Made by a program: the position numbers and the translations under genes
Shown: positions 58,235-64,000 of the stretch, piece by piece
How positions within the stretch are numbered: position 1 is the stretch's first letter
Layout: each line of letters opens with the position of its first letter
NCBI GenBank assembly: GCA_003096535.1
Contig: QEKJ01000002.1
Location: forward strand, 1-64,000
Direction: 5' to 3'
Source: Agathobaculum butyriciproducens
Lineage (GTDB): Bacteria > Bacillota > Clostridia > Oscillospirales > Butyricicoccaceae
DNA: 64,000 nucleotides
The notes under the pieces: generated by a model
Told to the model about the DNA's origin: nothing
The model's database searches: none
What the model saw: only the letters and a program-made list of their open reading frames with translations

Positions 58235-58323
58235 TCTGCAGAATTTAAGAGTAAGTAATGTAAGTAAAAGGGAATACCCAATGTGGTACCGCCCAGAATC
58301 AATGAGGCGAGGAGGAGACTGCT

Positions 58324-58557
58324 ATGACAAAGCAGACCGGAATTGTAGATTGCTTTGAAGGCGATTCCGTAGTCGTTGAAGTAAACGGCGAAATGGTGAA
58401 TTTCGACCGTGCCGATGCACCGGCAATGCTGTGCGAGGGCATGGTGGTCATCATCAAGGACGGCCGTATCGTTGATATCGATGAAATCGAGACCCAGCGC
58501 ATGGAAAACGATATGCGCCGTCGATTTGAGCGAATTCTCGGTAAGAATACCGATTGA
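58324..58557 (+). CDS. DUF3006 family protein
   Basis: 77 residues, GAGGAGGAG before ATG 58324. TGIVDCFEGDSVVVEVNGEMVNFDR and GMVVIIKDGRIVDIDE match the small beta-barrel DUF3006 family, whose members often sit next to metallohydrolases; function unknown. It lies 31 bp upstream of lysA in the same direction, so co-transcription is likely. Confidence 0.85.
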   Translation: MTKQTGIVDCFEGDSVVVEVNGEMVNFDRADAPAMLCEGMVVIIKDGRIVDIDEIETQRMENDMRRRFERILGKNTD

Positions 58558-58588
58558 ATACCCCAGTAAAGGAAAGGCGAACACACCA

Positions 58589-59857
58589 ATGGAAAAGAAA
58601 CCCTTTTTGACGCTCCAGCAAGTGCAGGAGATCACCAAAACCTATCCGACTCCGTTCCACATTTACGATGAGAAGGCGATCCGTGAGAACGCCCGTAAGG
58701 TAAAGAAAGCATTTGCGTGGAATCCGGGTTACAAGGAATATTTCGCTGTTAAGGCGACGCCGAACCCGCGTCTCATCCAGATTCTGCATGAGGAAGGCTT
58801 TGGCTGTGACTGCTCCAGCCTGCCCGAGCTGCAGCTCAGCGATGTTTGCGGCGTAAAGGAGCATGACATCATGTTCTCCTCCAACGTCACTCCGGCAGAG
58901 GACTACAAGCTCGCGTCCGACCTGAACGCCATCATCAACTTCGATGATATTACCCACCTCGATTTCTACGACAAGGTAGTAGGCGACTGGAAGGAGACCA
59001 TGTCCTGCCGCTTCAATCCGGGCGGCGACTTCGTGCTGAACAATTCCATCATGGATACCCCGCAGGAGGCCAAGTACGGCATGACCCGCGAGCAGCTGGT
59101 CGAAGCGTTCAAGTACATGAAGCAAAAGGGTGTTAAGCATTTCGGCATTCACGCATTCCTCGCCTCCAACACGGTTGCCAATGAGTACTATCCGGCACTG
59201 GCGCGCATCCTGTTCCAGCTGGCGGTTGACGTGCAGAAGGAGACCGGCGTGCATATCGCATTCATCAACCTGTCCGGCGGCGTAGGCATTCCGTACCGTC
59301 CGTCGCAGGAGCCGAACGACATCATGGCCATCGGTGAAGGCGTGCATCAGGCATACGACGAGGTTCTTGTTCCGGCCGGCATGGACGATGTTGCCATCTA
59401 CACCGAGATGGGCCGCTTTATCCTTGGCCCTTACGGCGCTCTGGTTGCCCAGTGCATCCACCAGAAGCATACCTATAAGGAGTATGCCGGTCTGGACGCC
59501 TGCGCGGCAAACCTCATGCGTCCGGCGATGTACGGCGCATACCACCATATCACCGTGCTCGGCAAGGAAAACGCGCTGTGCGATCATACCTACGACGTGA
59601 CCGGCGGTCTGTGCGAAAATAACGACAAGTTTGCCGTTGACCGCAATCTGCCGCAGATTGACATCGGCGATTACGTTTATATCCACGATACCGGCGCGCA
59701 CGGCTTCTCGATGGGCTATAACTATAACGCAAAGCTGCGTTCCGCAGAGCTGCTGCTTTGCGAGGACGGCTCGGTAGAGATGATCCGCCGCGCAGAGACC
59801 CCGAAGGACTACTTTGCAACGTTTGATTTTACCGGACTGTTTGATAATATTAAGTAA
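58589..59857 (+). CDS. lysA: Diaminopimelate decarboxylase
   Basis: 422 residues; GGAAAGG before ATG 58589. Fold-III PLP enzyme: YFAVKATPNP with the PLP Lys55, FGCDCSSLPELQL, NFDDITHL, HFGIHAFLASN, LSGGVGIPYRP (HAF and GGG-like phosphate loop) and the C-terminal CAANLMRPAMYGAYHHITV with the Cys. Makes lysine from meso-diaminopimelate. The sequence belongs to the longer clostridial subgroup; carboxynorspermidine decarboxylase is a less likely alternative. Followed by a strong terminator. Confidence 0.92.
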   Translation: MEKKPFLTLQQVQEITKTYPTPFHIYDEKAIRENARKVKKAFAWNPGYKEYFAVKATPNPRLIQILHEEGFGCDCSSLPELQLSDVCGVKEHDIMFSSNVTPAEDYKLASDLNAIINFDDITHLDFYDKVVGDWKETMSCRFNPGGDFVLNNSIMDTPQEAKYGMTREQLVEAFKYMKQKGVKHFGIHAFLASNTVANEYYPALARILFQLAVDVQKETGVHIAFINLSGGVGIPYRPSQEPNDIMAIGEGVHQAYDEVLVPAGMDDVAIYTEMGRFILGPYGALVAQCIHQKHTYKEYAGLDACAANLMRPAMYGAYHHITVLGKENALCDHTYDVTGGLCENNDKFAVDRNLPQIDIGDYVYIHDTGAHGFSMGYNYNAKLRSAELLLCEDGSVEMIRRAETPKDYFATFDFTGLFDNIK

Positions 59858-59874
59858 GAGTTTTATGTACACAG

Positions 59875-59901
59875 AAAAGGACCCCTTTGGGGTCCTTTTT
59901 G
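59875..59901 (+). terminator. Terminator of the DUF3006-lysA unit
   Basis: AAAAGGACCCC-TTT-GGGGTCCTTTT then T-rich. Confidence 0.93.
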
Positions 59902-59918
59902 CGTTCTGTGGAGTAATT

Positions 59919-60480
59919 GAGGATTGAAAATGGAGAATGGAAAATGAACGTACAGATGAAACAATGTCTCCGGTTGGGTTTAACATAAGGGGGGTATTGG
60001 GGAACGGCGGGGTGAGGGCACCCCGCCCTACGGATAGTTGTTAAATGATATTAATGGATTATATTCGTAGGTGCCGTCTGTAATAACGAGCCAACGAGTT
60101 GCGCGACACGGGTATCCTCCAGAGGACCTTCTCTTGCCCTTCGGGCAATTCACCTTGGCGCACCCTGCGGTAAAGTTTGTTGGTAAAGTGGAATCCGCAG
60201 GTGTTGTCCATAACAACGCGTAAACGAGTTGCGCAACACTGTTATGTTGCGCCTGCGTAGAGTAAACCATATGTGTAGCAGTACGGTATTTGACACTGCG
60301 AATATGTTGAGAAACATACGGAAGAAAAATCCTCTGCCGTATTCCAATTTCGGAGCGGTCGCCGGTCTCTGGTCTGCGCCAGACTACGAAATAAAGGGAA
60401 ACGGGAGTTAAGAGGGTAGAAACCGCAGGTGTCTACCCTCTTGCCCACCGCCGCGGGTGCGGCGAACCCTGTGCAGAATA
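59919..60480. repeat. Degenerate copy E of the palindromic element plus repeat remnants
   Basis: No credible gene in 59858-60669. A solo end of the AATGGAGAATGG repeat lies at ~59922-59946; GGCGGGGTG-AGGG-CACCCCGCC hairpin near 60007-60028; then TTCGTAGGTGCCG (apical arm, ~60064) without its partner and a second CCGCAGGTG arm at 60195. From 60215 the right-arm modules follow in the usual order: GCGCAACACTGTTATGTTGCGC, GAAGAAAAATCCTCTGCCG (~60321), CGGAGCGGTC, TCTGCGCCAGA (~60372), and the AGAGGGTAGA hairpin (60411-60441). The 68-bp end units are missing. Confidence 0.78.
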
Positions 60481-60576
60481 TTTACAAATTAAGATCACCG
60501 AGACTCGGGTTGTACCCAATACAATCGAAAACCAATGTTAAATGTGTGTAAAGCCTGCGTATTAACGCAATTTTTA

Positions 60577-60605
60577 TTGACAGTACCATGTAAAAACCAT
60601 ATAAT
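60577..60605 (+). promoter_or_regulatory. Promoter of the Na/Pi cotransporter gene
   Basis: TTGACA (60577-60582), 17 bp, TATAAT (60600-60605), ~60 nt before the start. Confidence 0.9.
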
Positions 60606-60669
60606 TAAAATGTATGCGAATCGTCAAGAAATAATGAAAATGATTGTGTAACAAAACGGGAGGAAGCAT

Positions 60670-62454
60670 ATGGGTTTTGATGTGCTGTCAATCGTGCAGA
60701 TGATCGGCGGTCTTGCGCTGTTCATCTACGGTATGACGACAATGGGAAAGGGTTTGGAGCGCGCAGCTGGCTCTAAACTGGAGAAAACACTCGAAAAAAT
60801 GACGGGCAATGTCGTTACGGCTCTGCTGATGGGCATGGTCGTTACCATGGTCATTCAATCTTCGTCCGCAACGACCGTTATGGTTGTCGGCTTTGTAAAC
60901 GCCGGTATCATGACGCTCAAGCAGTCGGTCGGCGTTATCCTCGGTGCCAACATCGGTACCACGATTACCGCGCAGATCCTGCGTCTGTCTGGCGGCGAGG
61001 GCAGCGGCAACCTGTTCATGGATCTGCTCAAGCCAAAGAATCTGGCATATATCATCGTGCTGGTCGGCGTAATCATTATGATGATTGCAAAAAAGCGCCG
61101 TACCCGCGATATCGCGGATATCTTCACCGGTTTCGGTATTCTGTTCATCGGCATGTCGGTCATGGAGGGCGCAGTTGCACCGCTGGCTGATCTGCCGCAG
61201 TTCGCGGATCTGTTCGCTGCTATCTCCAATCCGGTGCTCGGCGTGCTGGTTGGCGCGGGCGTTACCGCGATCATCCAGTCGTCCTCCGCATCGGTTGGTA
61301 TCCTGCAGGCGCTGTCTACCACGGGTGCGATCACCTATTCGGCTGCTATCCCGATCATCCTCGGTCAGAACATCGGTACCTGTATCACCGCATTCCTGTC
61401 CTCGGTGGGCGGCTCCAAGAATGCCCGCCGTACCGCGATGGTACACTTCTACTTCAACCTGATCGGCTCCATCCTGTTCCTGATCGGCATTTATGCGATT
61501 CAGTACACGGTTGGTTTCTCTTTCTGGGATAACGCAATCGACAAGGGCGGCATCGCAAACTTCCATACGCTGTTCAATCTCACCTGTACGGTGCTGTTCC
61601 TGCCGTTCACCGGTCTGCTGGTCAAGCTGGCAACGGCAAGCGTGCCTGCCGAGGAGACGCAGGAAGACCCTCTGGCAAAGCTGGAGCCTCGCTTCCTGAC
61701 CACGCCGTCCCTGGCACTCGATCAGGCGCAGCGCTGCATTGCCGACATGGGCGACACTGCCAAGCAGAATTTCCATCTGGCAACCGACCCGCTGTTCGGC
61801 GGCGCGGCTGCAAACGAGGAGATCTTCCACGAGCACGAGGCCTTCCTCGACCGTGCAGAGGTTGAGATTGGCCGTTACCTGACCACCATCCACAACATCC
61901 GTTCGGTCGATCAGCGCCGCCAGATGGCCGAGATGATGCACTCGCTGTCTGATTTTGAGAAGATCGGCGACTATGCGCAGAACATCTTCGAGCGTGCCGA
62001 CGAGTTCCGTGAGGCCGGTCTGTCCTTCTCGCCGAGTGCGATGCAGGAGCTGCATACCATGTGCGAAGCGGTTGCCGAGGTGCTCGACATGACCGTTGAC
62101 GGCTATGACAATCAGGCTGTTTCGACCGCCCGTATGGTCGAGCCACTGGAAGAAGTTGTGGATACGATGAAGGAGCGTCTCAAGAGCCGCCACATCGAGC
62201 GTCTGGGCCGGAACGAGTGCACCATGCAGACCGGTATCCACTTCCTGGATATTGTGCATGACCTTGAGAAGATCAGCGACCACTGCTCGAATATCGCCAT
62301 TTATACCATCCAGCTGGCCGAGGGCGCAGCCGAGTTTGATACGCACGCCTACGTCAAGCAGGCGTATAAGGAGACCCCGCAGTTCGCGGAGAAGCTCAAA
62401 TTCTATCAGAATAAGTACCTCACCAAGATTGATGAAGTCGAGGCGATGGAGTAA
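60670..62454 (+). CDS. Na+/phosphate cotransporter family protein with PhoU-like C-terminal domain
   Basis: 594 residues, GGGAGG before ATG 60670. Two inverted repeats, each with the QSSSA motif (VIQSSSATTVMVVGFVNAG at ~65 and AIIQSSSASVGILQALSTTG at ~200) and GANIGTTITA / GQNIGTCITA, define PNaS transporters. Eight or nine helices to residue ~320. From ~345 to 560 lies an all-helical PhoU-like domain (SLSDFEKIGDYAQNIFE, FLDIVHDLEKISDHCSNIA). This NptA-PhoU fusion is common in Firmicutes. Possibly phosphate uptake or efflux, regulated by the PhoU-like part. Confidence 0.94.
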   Translation: MGFDVLSIVQMIGGLALFIYGMTTMGKGLERAAGSKLEKTLEKMTGNVVTALLMGMVVTMVIQSSSATTVMVVGFVNAGIMTLKQSVGVILGANIGTTITAQILRLSGGEGSGNLFMDLLKPKNLAYIIVLVGVIIMMIAKKRRTRDIADIFTGFGILFIGMSVMEGAVAPLADLPQFADLFAAISNPVLGVLVGAGVTAIIQSSSASVGILQALSTTGAITYSAAIPIILGQNIGTCITAFLSSVGGSKNARRTAMVHFYFNLIGSILFLIGIYAIQYTVGFSFWDNAIDKGGIANFHTLFNLTCTVLFLPFTGLLVKLATASVPAEETQEDPLAKLEPRFLTTPSLALDQAQRCIADMGDTAKQNFHLATDPLFGGAAANEEIFHEHEAFLDRAEVEIGRYLTTIHNIRSVDQRRQMAEMMHSLSDFEKIGDYAQNIFERADEFREAGLSFSPSAMQELHTMCEAVAEVLDMTVDGYDNQAVSTARMVEPLEEVVDTMKERLKSRHIERLGRNECTMQTGIHFLDIVHDLEKISDHCSNIAIYTIQLAEGAAEFDTHAYVKQAYKETPQFAEKLKFYQNKYLTKIDEVEAME

Positions 62455-62456
62455 CA

Positions 62457-62491
62457 CAAAAAGAGATTGGCTTTGCCAATCTCTTTTTTTA
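62457..62491 (+). terminator. Terminator after the Na/Pi cotransporter
   Basis: AAAAAGAGATTGG-CTTTG-CCAATCTCTTTTT with a long T run. Confidence 0.94.
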
Positions 62492-62638
62492 TTGAGAATG
62501 GATAATGGAGAATTGAGAATTGTGGTATCGCGCCGTGCGCGATATAATAACGCGCGCAGCGCGTACTTCCACGCGGCGAGGATGGAACTCGCGCAGGGAT
62601 AGCGTCATTTTCCATTCTCCATTCTCAATTTTCCATTA
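62492..62638. mobile_element. MITE-like repeat with GAATGGAGAAT-type inverted ends
   Basis: TTGAGAATGGATAATGGAGA at the left end is mirrored by CATTTTCCATTCTCCATTCT at the right. Inside are TATCGCGC-CGT-GCGCGATA and ACGCGC-GCA-GCGCGT, both with 3-nt loops. No coding capacity. Fragments of the same ends occur at 35330 and 59922. Confidence 0.7.
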
Positions 62639-62647
62639 CTTCACCGG

Positions 62648-63943
62648 TTAACTCAACTGCACATACTGAGTGGGATCTACCTTTTCATCATTGACCTGCA
62701 CCTCAAAATGCAGATGCGGGCCGGTGGAGTTGCCGGTATTGCCGGAAAGCGCGATTTTATCGCCCTTGCTGACTACATCGCCGACCGACACGAGCAGCTG
62801 TGAATTATGCCCGTACAGCGTCTTGAAGCCGTTCCGGTGGTCGAGGATGATATAGCTGCCGTAGCCGTTGCCGGAGTCCTCTGCAACGATGACCTTGCCG
62901 TTATCCGCGGCATAGACCGGCGTGCCTTCGTCCACGGCGAGGTCTACGCCGCCGTGCAGGCGGCCCCAGCGGTACTTGAACGCCGAGGTGAACGTGTAGC
63001 TGGTCAGCGGCACGGCAAATTCTCCGGTGCCGATGCCAACATTGCGCGTGCCGACCTCGACAATTTCATCGGTGGCCTGCCGGAGCACGGTGCGCGCAAG
63101 GATGGTGCGCGTGCGCTCCTCGCCGTCCACGGTTTCAATCTCGGCGGTGACCTGCGCTGTGCCTGCACAGCCCTGCCGAACGGTCTCGCGGTAGGTCTGG
63201 TCCTGATTTTCGTTCTCCTGCGTCACGGTATCGAACGGAATCTGCTCGGTGTAGGTGACGGCGCGGGTCGCGGTCACGTCAAGGCATTGCGACAGGGTAT
63301 CATACAGCGCGGAATCGGTCTCTGCAAGCGCGGCTGGCGCAACGGCCTTGTCCACGCGGACGGTCTGCAGGAAGTGTACGTTTTCGTCTGCCGCTGTCGT
63401 GTACGCGGCCTTGATCCGGTCGAGCGCGGCCTGCGCGCCGTCCGTATCGGCGGCAATGGCGGTCTGTTTGCCGTCCACCGAAATAATGGCAAGCGTGTCT
63501 AACTCGCCGCTGGCAGTAATGAGATTGCGCTCGAGTTCCTCCTGCGTCAGCAGGGGAGCGGCTGTCCGCACCGGCCTGGCCTGCAGGCGCAGCGGCAGGT
63601 AATAGTCCGTGCCGGAAACAGAGGATGCGCTGGATTCAACCGCGTTTACTGCGTTCAGCAGCGTTGCGCTATCCTCGATGACACCGAGCGGCTGACCGTC
63701 CGCAAGCAGCAGCGTGCCCGGCCGGGTCAGCAGCAGAGCGGGCAGCAGGAACAGCAGTCCGAATACGCTCAGCGCACAGACCGAACGGCGGCGGCCTGCC
63801 TGCCGCAGAACGCCGGCGAACCGGCTCCAGACCGGCAGGTCGTATACGCGGCAGATCGTGCGGTCGAGCAGCAGGATGAGCCGCAGAAGCAGGTAGAGCA
63901 GGCGTGAAATCACGCCCAAAACAAAAGATAACAGGTTTCGCAT
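62648..63943 (-). CDS. M23 family metallopeptidase with G5 domain
   Basis: 431 residues. One or two N-terminal hydrophobic helices (to ~75), a long linker, a G5 domain (~225-295: VTYTEQIPFDTVTQEN, GTAQVTAEIETVDGEE, EVGTR) and a C-terminal LytM/M23 zinc peptidase (RLHGGVDLAVDEGTPVYAADNGKVI ... GPHLHFEVQVN) with its His and Asp ligands. It probably cuts peptidoglycan cross-bridges at the cell surface. The ATG 63943 has no ribosome site; AAAGGAG lies ~40 nt upstream, in front of an ATG (63977) in another frame. Confidence 0.92.
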   Translation of the reverse strand: MRNLLSFVLGVISRLLYLLLRLILLLDRTICRVYDLPVWSRFAGVLRQAGRRRSVCALSVFGLLFLLPALLLTRPGTLLLADGQPLGVIEDSATLLNAVNAVESSASSVSGTDYYLPLRLQARPVRTAAPLLTQEELERNLITASGELDTLAIISVDGKQTAIAADTDGAQAALDRIKAAYTTAADENVHFLQTVRVDKAVAPAALAETDSALYDTLSQCLDVTATRAVTYTEQIPFDTVTQENENQDQTYRETVRQGCAGTAQVTAEIETVDGEERTRTILARTVLRQATDEIVEVGTRNVGIGTGEFAVPLTSYTFTSAFKYRWGRLHGGVDLAVDEGTPVYAADNGKVIVAEDSGNGYGSYIILDHRNGFKTLYGHNSQLLVSVGDVVSKGDKIALSGNTGNSTGPHLHFEVQVNDEKVDPTQYVQLS

Positions 63944-64000
63944 GATGGTAGTATGGCGGAATGATGTGCGCCATATTCACTCCTTTCAATGGTTACAATT

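Noticed and set aside
60500-60669. Riboswitch before the Na/Pi cotransporter
   Set aside because: Promoter lies only ~60 nt before the start; no room for an aptamer.

Overview
The window looks like chromosomal DNA from a GC-rich, low-G+C-phylum (Firmicutes) anaerobe. An Oscillospirales / Butyricicoccus-Agathobaculum-like clostridium is my best guess; the genus is inference only. Supporting signs are DUF1836, DUF896, DUF2089, ZapA, GerMN and lipoteichoic-acid-synthase-like proteins, strong AGGAGG ribosome sites, several GTG/TTG starts, and sigma-A promoters with 17-bp spacers. No rRNA, tRNA or CRISPR array was seen.

Layout. 1-1628: a leftward operon of plasmid/ICE type (HTH protein, AbrB, two tandem paralogous small proteins, ParA cut by the window edge) with two identical parS-like palindromes. 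1866-4839: DUF1836, YbaK-type deacylase, nitrilase, membrane protein, ThiE. 4884-17334: GerMN protein, amidase, a Crp-PepV-MATE operon, a ferredoxin-like protein, a LacI-esterase-GNAT operon, DUF2089 plus a membrane protein, and a nitroreductase. 17400-20449: leftward DUF896, CCA transferase, HD protein, YjbQ. 20592-29820: O-acetylhomoserine sulfhydrylase, GNAT, HD protein, a sigma/anti-sigma pair, a copper-amine-oxidase-N-like secreted protein, RlmB, and a large P-type-ATPase-like protein without its catalytic Asp. 30771-37674: a partial inositol locus (AraC, IolB, IolD, VOC protein, SSS transporter). 38091-52127: leftward housekeeping and cell-envelope block (LTA synthase, AspS, HisS, MgsA, MinD, PBP2, MreD, MreC, Maf, U32 peptidase, ZapA). 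52415-64000: ProB-ProA-CYTH, a cation/proton antiporter behind a fluoride riboswitch, PutP, DUF3006-LysA, a Na/Pi cotransporter and an M23 peptidase.

The most unusual feature is non-coding. Four complete and one degenerate copy of a roughly 0.9-1.0 kb intergenic element (5560, 10886, 15735, 29881 and about 59998) are built as giant nested palindromes. The same short modules occur in mirror order on both sides of an apical hairpin whose roughly 23-nt asymmetric loop is conserved between copies. Elsewhere, intergenic DNA holds strings of small perfect hairpins, many with exactly 3-nt loops (12.6, 21.9, 31.7, 32.9-33.2, 62.5 kb), and several MITE-like inverted repeats. The other notable items are the fluoride riboswitch, the dead P-type ATPase, the parS-like sites and a compositionally chimeric anti-sigma gene.
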